NCBI GenBank assembly: GCA_021785175.1
Contig: JAJYGH010000081.1
Span: 16,163-80,162, forward strand
Length of the DNA: 64,000 bases
Direction of reading: 5' to 3'
DNA from: Chloroflexota bacterium
Lineage (GTDB): Bacteria; Chloroflexota; Limnocylindria; Limnocylindrales; CSP1-4
The notes below the pieces were generated by a model. It was given only the letters and a program-made list of their open reading frames with translations, was not told the DNA's origin and did not search any database. Below are positions 23,986-32,419 of this stretch, in pieces. A program made the position numbers and the translations under genes. Each line of letters opens with the position of its first letter. Within the stretch, counting starts at the first letter, position 1.

Positions 23986-25449
23986 ATGCCGGAGCCGAAG
24001 ATGCCCGAGCCGCTGCACGTCGTCGGCCGGTCAGTCCCGCGGAGCGACGCCGCGTCGCACGTCTCGGGCCGGACCCGCTTCGCCGGTGACTACACCTTTC
24101 CCGGGATGCTGCACCTCAAGATGGTCCGCAGCCCCGTCCACCACGCGATGATCCGCGGGGTCGACCTGTCGGGGGCGGAGCGCGTTCCGGGCTTCGTCCG
24201 GGCGCTGACCTGGCGCGACGTCCCGCACAACGTCTACACGATCCTCGGCCTGATCGGCGTGGAGCCGGAGGAGGAGTTCGTCCTCTCGCAGGACCGGGTC
24301 CGCTACAAGGGCGAGCCCATCGTCGCGATCGTCGCCGAGACGGAGGCGGCGGCGCTCGAGGCGGTCTCGGAGGTGCGCCTCGACCTCGAGGAACTGCCCG
24401 CCGTCTTCGACGTCGAGGAGGCGCTCCAGGCGGGCGCGCCGATCGTGACGCACTGGGGCAGCAACGCGTTCATGTTCGAGGGGCATCCGAGCCGGCGCGT
24501 CCGGTTCGGGGACGTGGAGGCCGGCTTCGCGCAGGCCGACCACATCGTCGAGGCGACGTACAACTCGAGCCCCATCGAGCAGGCACCGACGGAGACGACC
24601 GGGTGCGTGGCGGTCCCCGAGGCCGGGGGCCGCTTCACGGTCTACACCAACACCCAGGCGCTGTACTTCAGCCTCGACAACACCGCGATCATCCTCCAGG
24701 TCCCCGGGAAGCAGCTCCACTTCGTGGGAGGAACGGTCGGCGGCGGCTTCGGCGGCAAGGTCGACGTGATCGTCGAGCCGATCGCGACGCTCGCGGCCAT
24801 GAAGACGGGCCGTCCGGTGCGGTACGTCTTCAGCCGCTCGGAGGAGATGCAGGTGTCGTCGACGCGAAGCGCCTGGCGCATCCGCGTCCGCGACGGCGTC
24901 ATGCGGGACGGTCGCATCGTCGCGCGGCAGGTGACGAGCTACGCGGATTCGGGGGCGTACAGCCGGCAGACACCCTACGCGCTGACGAAGCACGCCGCGA
25001 ACGCGGCCGGCCCGTACGCGATCCCGAACGTCTCGATCGACGCGTACTGCGTGTTCACGAACCGTACCCCGTCGAGCGCCATGCGTGGGTTCGGCGTGAC
25101 GATGGCGTCGTACGCGGTCGAGGTCCAGATGGACCGCATCGCGGAACGGGTCGGGGTCGATCCCTGGACGATCCGCTTCATCAACGCGTACCGGAACGGC
25201 GACATCAGGCCGCACCGCAAGCCCGCCGAGGACGCGACGCTCATCGAGACGATGCAGGCGGCCGCCGCGCTGGTGGGCCACGAGCTGACCGACGACCAGC
25301 GGACGCTGACCTCCGGGCCCAGGGCGTCCGAGCCGGCGGGCTCGCCGGGAGGGGAGGCGGCTCCGGCGGGTTCCCCCGCCGCCGGTGCCGCTGGTTCCGC
25401 CGGCACCCCGGCGGTCGTTGCGGGCTCGACCGCGGAAGGAGTCCGCTAG
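23986..25449 (+). CDS. Mo hydroxylase, molybdopterin subunit, N-terminal half (NdhL-like)
   Basis: 487 aa. It contains the aldehyde oxidase/xanthine dehydrogenase a/b hammerhead (GRTRFAGDYTFPGMLHLKMVR start) and the first half of the Mo-binding domain: GGGFGGK near residue 252 and AMRGFG near 365. The chain then ends, with a 45-residue Ala/Gly/Pro-rich tail, where ordinary large subunits continue. The remainder is encoded by the next gene, 2 bp away. Sizes (about 50 and 37 kDa) and order match NdhL/NdhM of Eubacterium barkeri nicotinate dehydrogenase. A second ATG at 24001 is an alternative start. The substrate is unknown; an N-heterocycle is plausible. Confidence 0.88.
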   Translation: MPEPKMPEPLHVVGRSVPRSDAASHVSGRTRFAGDYTFPGMLHLKMVRSPVHHAMIRGVDLSGAERVPGFVRALTWRDVPHNVYTILGLIGVEPEEEFVLSQDRVRYKGEPIVAIVAETEAAALEAVSEVRLDLEELPAVFDVEEALQAGAPIVTHWGSNAFMFEGHPSRRVRFGDVEAGFAQADHIVEATYNSSPIEQAPTETTGCVAVPEAGGRFTVYTNTQALYFSLDNTAIILQVPGKQLHFVGGTVGGGFGGKVDVIVEPIATLAAMKTGRPVRYVFSRSEEMQVSSTRSAWRIRVRDGVMRDGRIVARQVTSYADSGAYSRQTPYALTKHAANAAGPYAIPNVSIDAYCVFTNRTPSSAMRGFGVTMASYAVEVQMDRIAERVGVDPWTIRFINAYRNGDIRPHRKPAEDATLIETMQAAAALVGHELTDDQRTLTSGPRASEPAGSPGGEAAPAGSPAAGAAGSAGTPAVVAGSTAEGVR

Positions 25450-25451
25450 CC

Positions 25452-26561
25452 ATGGCGAAGCTTCGCGGGACGGGGATCGCCGCGGTCAACTATCCCACGG
25501 GCATGAACCTGGGCGGCGACCCCTCCCAGGCTCTCATCCACGCCACGACGAGCGGCTCGTTCGTGGTCACGCTCTCGAGCAGCGACCTCGGGCAGGGGCT
25601 CCGGACCGTCATCGGCCAGATCGCCGCGGAGACGCTGGGCGTCGCGGCCGACGAGATCGTCATCGACACCGCGGACACCGACACGGGCCCGCACTGCATG
25701 GGCACGTTCGCGAGCCGGGCCACGCACCGTGTCGGCAACGCGGTCAAGGCCGCTGCGCTGGAGACGCGTGGCGCGCTGCTCGAGGTGGCGGCGCTGGAGC
25801 TCGGCGCGCCGGTCGACCGTCTCGAGCTCGACGGCTTCGGGAACGTCCTGGTCGCCGGCGAACCGGCCCGCTGCGCGCGCGTCGCGGACGTCGCGTCGAA
25901 GGCGCAGTTCCAGTACGGGCGCACGATCTCGGGCCGGGGCGCGTACATGAAGCCGAAGAGCCCGGTCGACCCGGAGACGGGCGCGATGGACCCGGACTCG
26001 ACGGAGGCGCACGCCTGCACCGTCGCGGAGGTCGAGGTCGATACGGAGACCGGACAGGTCGCGGTGCTCAGCATCAGGAGCGCCTACGAGGTCGGCCGGC
26101 AGGTCAACCCTGCGCTCGTCCGGGGCCAGATCGTCGGCGGGGCCTTCATGGGCATGTCGCACGCGCTGTACGAGACGACCGAGCCGTACTACCCGAACCC
26201 CGACCACAAGCCGAAGGACTTCAGTGAGTACGTGATGCCGGGGCCGGCGGAGCTGCCGGAGATCGACTGCGTCGTGCTCGAGGTGCCGTCGTCGACGGGC
26301 CCGTACGGCGTGAAGGGCGTGGGCGAGATGACGGCGAACTCGCCGATCCCGGCGATCGTGAACGCGATCTACCACGCGTGCGGGGTGCGGTTCGACGACC
26401 TGCCGGTGACGGCCGAGAAGATCCTGCGGGGGCTCGAGTCGAAGCGGTCGGCTGAGGGTGCCGGGCCGGGAGTGACCGGATCGGGCTCCAACCGCCCGGA
26501 CGCCGCTTCGAACGCCGGCTCGGACGCGTCGGGCACAGCCGACGCCGCGGGAGGCCGCTGA
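25452..26561 (+). CDS. Mo hydroxylase, molybdopterin subunit, C-terminal half (NdhM-like)
   Basis: 369 aa, equivalent to the second half of a normal large subunit. It has SSDLGQGL near residue 45 (cofactor-binding loop), EVDTETGQVAV, and GPYGVKGVGE with the catalytic-base Glu at residue 292. The C-terminal 40 residues are low complexity, mirroring the tail of the partner subunit. It has its own ATG (25452) and follows the first half by 2 bp in the same frame-independent way as other genes of the operon, so this is a true split and not a single frameshift. Confidence 0.88.
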   Translation: MAKLRGTGIAAVNYPTGMNLGGDPSQALIHATTSGSFVVTLSSSDLGQGLRTVIGQIAAETLGVAADEIVIDTADTDTGPHCMGTFASRATHRVGNAVKAAALETRGALLEVAALELGAPVDRLELDGFGNVLVAGEPARCARVADVASKAQFQYGRTISGRGAYMKPKSPVDPETGAMDPDSTEAHACTVAEVEVDTETGQVAVLSIRSAYEVGRQVNPALVRGQIVGGAFMGMSHALYETTEPYYPNPDHKPKDFSEYVMPGPAELPEIDCVVLEVPSSTGPYGVKGVGEMTANSPIPAIVNAIYHACGVRFDDLPVTAEKILRGLESKRSAEGAGPGVTGSGSNRPDAASNAGSDASGTADAAGGR

Positions 26562-26562
26562 C

Positions 26563-26961
26563 GTGGGCCAGATCACCACGTGGGACGAGTTCCCGACGGT
26601 CGAGTACGTCCGGGGCGTGAGCCGCCAGGCGGTGTCGGGCGAGAAGGTCATGCTGACCCGGATCGTCTACCGCGACGGCGTCGTGATCCCGGAGCATCAC
26701 CACCCCGCCGAGCAGATCATGCTCGTCGAGCGCGGCCGGCTCTGGGCGAAGGTCGGCGACGAGGAGGCCGAGGTCGGCCCGGGCTCTCTCCTCGTGATCC
26801 CGTCCGACTGGGTTCATGCGTTCCGCCAGCTCGGCGACGAGGAGGTCGTGTTCTACGAGTGCTTCGCGCCGATCCGGCTCGAGTACCTCGTCGGGTTCAA
26901 GGGACCGGACCCATCGCTCGCGATGATGCAGGAGGCGCTCGGCCGCGAGGCGGACGGCTGA
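26563..26961 (+). CDS. Cupin-domain protein
   Basis: The 132-aa protein is a single cupin. Motif 1 is GVVIPEHHHPAEQIMLVERG, with the His-x-His...Glu metal ligands. Motif 2 is GSLLVIPSDWVHAF, with the third His. It starts at GTG 26563, 1 bp after the Mo subunit stop, as the last gene of the operon. It may bind or process the substrate or product of the hydroxylase, or act as a small dioxygenase or isomerase. Sequence alone does not decide. Confidence 0.85.
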   Translation: MGQITTWDEFPTVEYVRGVSRQAVSGEKVMLTRIVYRDGVVIPEHHHPAEQIMLVERGRLWAKVGDEEAEVGPGSLLVIPSDWVHAFRQLGDEEVVFYECFAPIRLEYLVGFKGPDPSLAMMQEALGREADG

Positions 26962-26974
26962 CGGGCGGCCGGGT

Positions 26975-28024
26975 TCACCAGCCGGCGCCATCGGCCAGGC
27001 GCTCCCAGACGAGATCCGCGCCGGCGCGCGCCGTGCCTGCCGCGAGCGCCGCGCGCTGCCGGTCCCACGCGGCCCGCGCCGATCCGGCATCCTGCGCCGC
27101 GAACCTGACGCCGTATCCCGGCCGCAGCTGCCCCAGCCGCGGCCACTCCCACCGCGGCACCACGCCGATCACCGGGTAGCCGCCGATCGTCGGGCCGTCG
27201 ACGAACAGGATCACGGGCCGGCCGTCGGCGGGAACCTGGATTGCGCCGGGCAGCATCGGATGCGACAGGATCTCGCGGCCCGGTGCCAGGGCCTCGACAC
27301 CGTCGTGGGGCTCGAGCCGGATGCCCATCCGGTCGCACGCGTCGGCGACGCGCCAGCTCCGGGCCCGGAACGCCTCGACCGCGCGCCCGTGGAGATGCCG
27401 GAGATCCGGGCCGGGCACGAACGCGATCGGGTCCACCGACCGTGCGGGATGCGGAGCGAGCGCGGCCGGCCACGTCCTGCCGACAGCGTCGAGGTGTCCG
27501 CGCCGGACGGGCGCGATGACATCGCCGGCGCGCAGCGGACGTCCGTCGATCCCGCCGAGAGCTGCTGCGACACAGGTCGACGCGGAGCCGAGGACGAGGC
27601 GGGCGTCGATCCCGCCGGGCAGCCCGAGGTACGCGCGCATCCCCGTGCCGCCCGCGAACCCGATCTCCGCGCCCGCCGCCACGCGGTGGACGCGGCCCGG
27701 CGCGAGGCGGGTGCCGTCGTCGAGTTCCGCGCCCAGGTCTCCGCCTGACAGCGCGACGGCGCACGTCTCGATGGCTCGCAGGCGGGTCCCGCCGAGCGTG
27801 ACCTCGAGCGCGACGGGGCCGGACCCGTTGACGGGACGCACTGCGGAAACGGCCGCGCTCGAGGCGTCGCCGGCGCCGTCCGGCCTTCCGTCCGCCAGCA
27901 GGATCGCGACCTCGTACGACCAGGGATCGGCAGGCCCGGACGGGGGTACCCCGAGGTGCGCGAGGCCGGGCCTGCCGCGGTCCTGCAGGGTGAGAAGAGC
28001 GCCGGGCGAGACGACCTCGAGCAC
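26975..28024 (-). CDS. pxpC: 5-oxoprolinase subunit C (biotin-dependent carboxyltransferase-like)
   Basis: This 349-aa protein matches PxpC/KipA. It opens with EVVSPGALLTLQDRGRPG, followed by GVPPSGPADPWS, the conserved LGLPGGI and MGIRLEP blocks, and the PTIGGYPVIG motif. With PxpA and PxpB it forms the ATP-dependent 5-oxoprolinase that converts the damage product 5-oxoproline to glutamate. Start GTG 28024 lies 6 bp after the pxpB stop. It is the last gene of the set and convergent with the cupin gene. Confidence 0.92.
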   Translation of the reverse strand: MLEVVSPGALLTLQDRGRPGLAHLGVPPSGPADPWSYEVAILLADGRPDGAGDASSAAVSAVRPVNGSGPVALEVTLGGTRLRAIETCAVALSGGDLGAELDDGTRLAPGRVHRVAAGAEIGFAGGTGMRAYLGLPGGIDARLVLGSASTCVAAALGGIDGRPLRAGDVIAPVRRGHLDAVGRTWPAALAPHPARSVDPIAFVPGPDLRHLHGRAVEAFRARSWRVADACDRMGIRLEPHDGVEALAPGREILSHPMLPGAIQVPADGRPVILFVDGPTIGGYPVIGVVPRWEWPRLGQLRPGYGVRFAAQDAGSARAAWDRQRAALAAGTARAGADLVWERLADGAGW

Positions 28025-28030
28025 GTCAAT

Positions 28031-28768
28031 TCATGGGTGAGGACGACGAGGGGGAATCGGCACGAACCGGACGCGGTCGCCGGGCGCGAGGAGCGCGGGC
28101 GGATCGCGTCCGGGGTCCCAGAGCGCGGCGTCGGTACGCCCGATGAGGTGCCAGCCGCCGGGCGTCTCGAACGGGTAGATGCCGGCCTGGCGGCCCGCGA
28201 TCGCGACGCTGCCGGCGGGCACGCGGACGCGCGGCGTCGCGCGGCGCGGGAGATCGAGGGCGGCGGGCAGGAAGCCGAGGTATGGGAACCCGGGCATGAA
28301 CCCGACCACGAGCACGCGGTACTCGACCGACGCGTGGAGCGCGATGACCTGCTTCTCCGACAGCCCCGTGCGCCCGGCGACCTCCGCGAGATCCGGGCCA
28401 TCCGACCCGCCGTACGACACCGGGATCTCGTGCCGCACGCCGCCGTCGAAGGGCAGCGGGATCTCGCTCCTGGTGACGCGGCCGCGCTGCGCGCGCTGCC
28501 GCGTCCCGGCGAGCGCTGCCAGGAGCAGGTTCCTCAGCTCGTTCTCGGACATGCGATCGGGCTCGAACGACACGAGGACGCTGGCGTGGCCCGGCACGGG
28601 GGCGCCGAGGCCGGGCATCTCCGCCCGCCGGCGCTCGAGCCAGGCCGCTGCCCGAAGCGCCCAGCCGCTCGTCTCGATATCGAGGTCGTCGCCGAGGGAC
28701 GCGATCAGGGCCGCGTCGCCGGCCTGGTCGATGCGGGGCGCCGGCGGCTCGCTGCGACCCTCAGGCAC
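28031..28768 (-). CDS. pxpB: 5-oxoprolinase subunit B
   Basis: 245 aa, PxpB/KipI family. Key blocks are [28 protein letters not shown], the [14 protein letters not shown] motif, the [30 protein letters not shown] block and a terminal GDRVRFVPI. Start GTG 28768 is chosen because it gives an 8-nt overlap with pxpA, and the frame upstream has no homology. The KipI name comes from a sporulation kinase inhibitor in Bacillus, a role not expected here. Confidence 0.92.
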   Translation of the reverse strand: MPEGRSEPPAPRIDQAGDAALIASLGDDLDIETSGWALRAAAWLERRRAEMPGLGAPVPGHASVLVSFEPDRMSENELRNLLLAALAGTRQRAQRGRVTRSEIPLPFDGGVRHEIPVSYGGSDGPDLAEVAGRTGLSEKQVIALHASVEYRVLVVGFMPGFPYLGFLPAALDLPRRATPRVRVPAGSVAIAGRQAGIYPFETPGGWHLIGRTDAALWDPGRDPPALLAPGDRVRFVPIPPRRPHP

Positions 28769-29525
28769 CGGGCGCGCGCACCTCGACGCCGGCCGCTTCG
28801 AGCGCTCGGCGGACCGCTGCAGCGATCGCGGGCGCGCCGGGCGTGTCGCCGTGCAGGCAGATCGTGTCGGCCGGGACCGCGACCCGGGAGCCATCGACGG
28901 ATCTCACCCGCCCGTCACAGGCGATCGCAACGGCCTGCGCCGCGGCCACCTCCGGATCCTCATTGAGCGCTCCCGGCAGGTCGCGCGACCGGAGCCGGCC
29001 CGACGGCTCGTACGCGCGGTCGGCGAACCCCTCCGCGAGCGGCCGCAGGCCGAGATCGACGGCGGCCGCGAGCAGCAGCGAGCCGGGTGGGCCGACGATG
29101 GCGAGGCGGGAATCCAGCCGAGCGACCGCCCGGACGAACGCCATCGCGGCGGCCCCGTCGCCGGCGACGTGGTGGTACAGGGCGCCGTGCGCCTTGACGT
29201 GGACGAGGCGGCCGCCCTCCGCGCGGGCTATCCCGGCAAGGGCGGCGACCTGGTACAGCACCGCAGCTTCGAGTTCCTCCGGGGCGATCGACATCGCCCG
29301 ACGCCCGAACCCCACGAGATCCGGAAAGCCCGGGTGCGCGCCGACCGCCACCCCGGCATCGACGGCCAGGCGAACCGTTCGCCGAATCGTGAGGGGATCA
29401 CCTGCGTGGAACCCGCACGCGACGTTGGCCGAGGTGAGGAACGGCATGAGGGCGGCGTCTGCGCCCATCTGCCACGCCCCGAGGCTCTCGCCGACGTCGG
29501 CGTTGAGATCGATGTGGCCGGCCAT
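28761..29525 (-). CDS. pxpA: 5-oxoprolinase subunit A (LamB/YcsF)
   Basis: 254 aa. The start [14 protein letters not shown] and the blocks [31 protein letters not shown] and CLHGDTPGA are diagnostic of PxpA. It is the catalytic-fold subunit of 5-oxoprolinase. ATG 29525 begins the pxpABC transcript, which runs away from cpaF. The adjacent carboxylate-responsive regulator belongs to the opposite-strand operon, not to this one. Confidence 0.93.
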   Translation of the reverse strand: MAGHIDLNADVGESLGAWQMGADAALMPFLTSANVACGFHAGDPLTIRRTVRLAVDAGVAVGAHPGFPDLVGFGRRAMSIAPEELEAAVLYQVAALAGIARAEGGRLVHVKAHGALYHHVAGDGAAAMAFVRAVARLDSRLAIVGPPGSLLLAAAVDLGLRPLAEGFADRAYEPSGRLRSRDLPGALNEDPEVAAAQAVAIACDGRVRSVDGSRVAVPADTICLHGDTPGAPAIAAAVRRALEAAGVEVRAPGA

Positions 29526-29937
29526 CCTGCGCTCTCTGGACCCGCGGCGAGACCGCGTCGCCGTCGCGCTCGATCCTACGCGCCGCCCGCGAATTCGCTC
29601 GAGCGATCCACGAATTCAGGACGGTTTCAGGGACGCGCATCACCATGATCCGCGTCTCCTCCCTCCTCCTCGGAGACGACGCGAGCAGAGCCCCGGCACT
29701 CCCCCGCCGGGGCTCTCGATTCCCGGGCCGGGCGCCAGGGCCGAGACGATCCCGCCTCTCGTTCCTCGCCACTCCTTCCCCCACCCGTTCGGCGGCAGGC
29801 AGGACCCCATGGTCCCATTGCCCGGTTGTCCGAACGCACCGGGGCGGTACTCTTCTGCGGTGGCGAGGCGACTGCCCCGCCGAGGCTCGGCTCGCGGCCG
29901 CCTCGGGTCGTGGCCGGTCAGGGAGGCCGGGGGAACG
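29526..29937. other. Divergent region between pxpA and cpaF
   Basis: This 412-bp stretch holds the start regions of both flanking transcripts. Besides the leader-like element at 29645-29716, I see no gene. Frames that run through it are Arg/Pro-rich and lack ribosome sites. Confidence 0.5.
29645..29716 (+). promoter_or_regulatory. Attenuator-like leader with Leu codons and hairpins
   Basis: An ATG at 29645 opens a frame whose first nine codons end in three consecutive Leu CTC codons (29663-29671). These lie in the loop of a 7-bp hairpin (arms 29653-29659 and 29672-29678). A perfect 11-bp GC-rich hairpin follows (29687-29697 and 29706-29716, 8-nt loop). This is the layout of an amino-acid attenuator for leucine or branched-chain synthesis. 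However, no T-run follows, the ribosome site is weak (AGGGA about 12 nt away) and the next gene is cpaF. It may be a displaced relic or chance. Confidence 0.35.
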
Positions 29938-31812
29938 ATGTCTCTGCTCCGCCGGGAAGCGCAGGCACAGCAGCGTGTCGACACGGACGGGCCCTCCACG
30001 CCGCCCGTCCCGAGCGCCCAGGCCTCCCGCCTGGCGCCCGTCGCGTCCGGCCGCGAGGAACTCCTCCGCGACCTGAGCCTGCGTCTCCAGGGTGAGGTCA
30101 TCGGCGAGTTCGACTCGCTCATCCAGATCTCCGAGCAGGCGGATGTCCGCGCCAAGGTCGAGGAGCTGATCGAGCGGATCATCCGCCAGCGCCAGTTCAC
30201 CGTGACCCGCGACGAGCGCCTGCGGCTCGTGCAGGGCATGGTCGACGAGATCATGGGACTCGGACCGCTCGAGCCGCTGCTCGCCGACGACACGATCACC
30301 GAGGTGATGGTCAACGGCCCGAAGCAGATCTACATCGAGCGGGGGGGCAAGATCCAGCGCGTCGACACCGCATTCATGAGCGAGGAGCACGTGATGCGCA
30401 TCGTCGACCGGATCATTGCACCGCTTGGGCGTCGACTCGACGAATCGAGCCCGCGCGTCGACGCGCGCCTGCCCGACGGCTCGCGCGTGAACGTCATCAT
30501 CGCCCCGCTCTCGCTCGTCGGTCCCGTCATCACCATCCGCAAGTTCGCAGCCAGGCCGTTCACGGTCGAGGACCTCATCGGCTTCGGCACGTCGACCGCC
30601 GAGATGTTCGACTTCCTGCGCGCGTGCGTCGAGGCGCGCCTCAACATCTTCGTCTCGGGCGGCACCGGGTCCGGCAAGACGACGTTCCTGAACGTCCTCT
30701 CGTCGTTCATCCCGAACGACGAGAGGATCATCACCGTCGAGGACGCCGCCGAGCTGCAGCTGCGCCAGGACCACGTGGTGACGCTCGAGGCGCGGCCGCC
30801 GAACCTCGAGGGCACCGGCGAGATCACGATCCGTGACCTCATGCGCAACGCGCTCCACATGCGGCCCGACCGGATCATCGTCGGCGAGTGCCGCGCGGGC
30901 GAGGCGCTCGACATGCTCCAGGCGATGAACTCGGGCCAGGAGGGGTCGCTCTCGACCGGCCACGCGAACACGCCGCCGGACATGCTGCGCCGCCTCGAGA
31001 CGATGGTGCTGATGACCGGCTACGAGTTGCCGCTGCGAGCCATCCGCGAGCAGATCGCGTCGGCGGTCGACCTGATCGTCCACACCGCGCGCCTCAAGGA
31101 TGGGTCGCGCAAGGTCGTGAACATCACGGAGGTCTTCGGGCTCGAGGACGACGACATCCTGACCCAGGACATCTTCGCGTTCGAGCAGACCGGCGTCGTG
31201 GACGGGCGGATCCAGGGGCGCCTGTCGGCGACGGGCGTCCGCCCCACCTTCATGCCGCGCTTCAGGGCGAGCGGTATCGTCCTCCCGCCGGGCGAGTACG
31301 GCATCCCGCCCGAGGATCCGACGAAGCCGACGAGGCCGGGCAAGGGTCGCTGGGCCCTCGTGGACGCGGCCCAGGGGCTCGACCCGTCGCGACCCGTGGT
31401 CGGCTCCGGGCGGGTCGTCGTCGCCGGCGGCATGGTGTACGTCTCGTCGATCGGACCGGTGGACCCGGCGACCGGGCAGGTGGCAGGGACGACGATCAGG
31501 ACGCAGGCGCGCCAGTGCCTCGTGAACCTGAAGTCGAAGCTGGAGGACGCGGGCAGCTCGCTGGACCGGGTGGTGTGGGCGAACTGGTCGCTGCGGGATC
31601 CGGGCGAGTTCGACGAGTTCAACGAGGAGTGGGCGCGCTGGTTCCCGGCCGACGCGCCGATCGGGCAGGGCACGCTCATGCCGCCGCTGCTCCGGCGGGC
31701 CGGGTTCCGCGTCTCGATCGGCGTGATCGCGCAGGCAGGTGACGGCGAGCCTCCGGAGGCCAGCCATTCCGGGGCCGGGTCCGTGCTCCGGCCGGCGCTC
31801 CCCGGCGTCTGA
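29938..31812 (+). CDS. cpaF: CpaF/TadA secretion ATPase fused to a RidA-like domain
   Basis: 624 aa. Residues 40-450 are a complete CpaF: MGLGPLEPLL, then Walker A GGTGSGKTT (241-249), an RIIVGECRAGEALDMLQAMNSG Walker B region (about 310-330) and GSLSTGHAN. CpaF powers Tad/Flp pilus or type II/IV-like secretion. After a Pro/Lys linker, residues about 478-605 form a RidA (YjgF/UK114) domain (VSSIGPVDPATG, TRTQARQCLVNLKSKLEDAGSSLDRVV, FNEEWARWFPADAP). The usual PARS arginine of imine deaminases reads PIGQ, so deaminase activity is doubtful. The frame is continuous. ATG 29938 follows GGGAGG and GGGGGAA. No tadB/C or pilin genes are near. Confidence 0.9.
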   Translation: MSLLRREAQAQQRVDTDGPSTPPVPSAQASRLAPVASGREELLRDLSLRLQGEVIGEFDSLIQISEQADVRAKVEELIERIIRQRQFTVTRDERLRLVQGMVDEIMGLGPLEPLLADDTITEVMVNGPKQIYIERGGKIQRVDTAFMSEEHVMRIVDRIIAPLGRRLDESSPRVDARLPDGSRVNVIIAPLSLVGPVITIRKFAARPFTVEDLIGFGTSTAEMFDFLRACVEARLNIFVSGGTGSGKTTFLNVLSSFIPNDERIITVEDAAELQLRQDHVVTLEARPPNLEGTGEITIRDLMRNALHMRPDRIIVGECRAGEALDMLQAMNSGQEGSLSTGHANTPPDMLRRLETMVLMTGYELPLRAIREQIASAVDLIVHTARLKDGSRKVVNITEVFGLEDDDILTQDIFAFEQTGVVDGRIQGRLSATGVRPTFMPRFRASGIVLPPGEYGIPPEDPTKPTRPGKGRWALVDAAQGLDPSRPVVGSGRVVVAGGMVYVSSIGPVDPATGQVAGTTIRTQARQCLVNLKSKLEDAGSSLDRVVWANWSLRDPGEFDEFNEEWARWFPADAPIGQGTLMPPLLRRAGFRVSIGVIAQAGDGEPPEASHSGAGSVLRPALPGV

Positions 31813-31905
31813 TCCCGGGCGCGTGCATTCCCTGCGCGCCCCCTCCCGACGGGTGGCTGGTCCTCGCCGTGCGAAGGCTGGGATTGCCGCCGTGACGCGA
31901 CGCGG

Positions 31906-32310
31906 GTGCGCGCGTCGGCGCTCGAGTCGGGCCGCGAGCGGGACGCGGTGCGGGTGATGGCCGCCGCCCCGGCGCACGTCGGCGACCTGGCCGAGTGCCG
32001 CGACCGGGTCCGCTGGTTCCCGGCGCTCGTCGGCAACCACGTCGTCGACCTCGTGAACCGCTACCGGGGCGACGACCTGCCGGCCGGCCTGACGACGTAC
32101 GTCCGGACGCGCACCGGGTACGACTACCTGCACCATGCCGAGGTGGGCTCGTCGAACGCCGAATTCGTGACCGACGAGATCGTCGATCGGTTCTGCCTGG
32201 TCGGTCCGGTCGAGGCGCACGTCGCGAAGCTCCGGGAACTCGTCGCGGCGGGCGTCGACCAGTTCAACGTGTACCTGATGAACGGCGACGAGGACGCCCG
32301 CAGTTCAGCG
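31906..32310 (+). pseudogene. C-terminal remnant of LLM-class F420 oxidoreductase
   Basis: About 130 codons match only the C-terminal third of luciferase-like F420-dependent oxidoreductases (TIGR03842-type). The blocks are VRWFPALVGNHVVDLV, RTRTGYDYLHHAEVGSSNAEFV and EAHVAKLRELVAAGVDQFNVYLM. The N-terminal barrel with the cofactor site is absent upstream, where the cpaF-ridA stop lies 94 bp away. The frame continues to 32535 in non-homologous sequence antisense to the next gene. It is therefore a decayed, 5'-truncated gene. Confidence 0.75.
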
Positions 32311-32419
32311 GCCGACTCGCCACCGGCGCGTGCCTGGCCCCTGCGGCTCGGCACTGGACGCCGGTCGGTCGATCCCGAGCGTCTTCGCGATCAGCTCGGC
32401 TCGTGTGATGCCGGGCGCG

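Noticed and set aside
25315..25452. Frameshift or assembly error splitting the Mo large subunit
   Set aside because: Both halves have their own stop, start and short operon spacing, and the first has a long low-complexity tail; a single indel would not produce this, and natural split homologues (NdhL/NdhM) exist.
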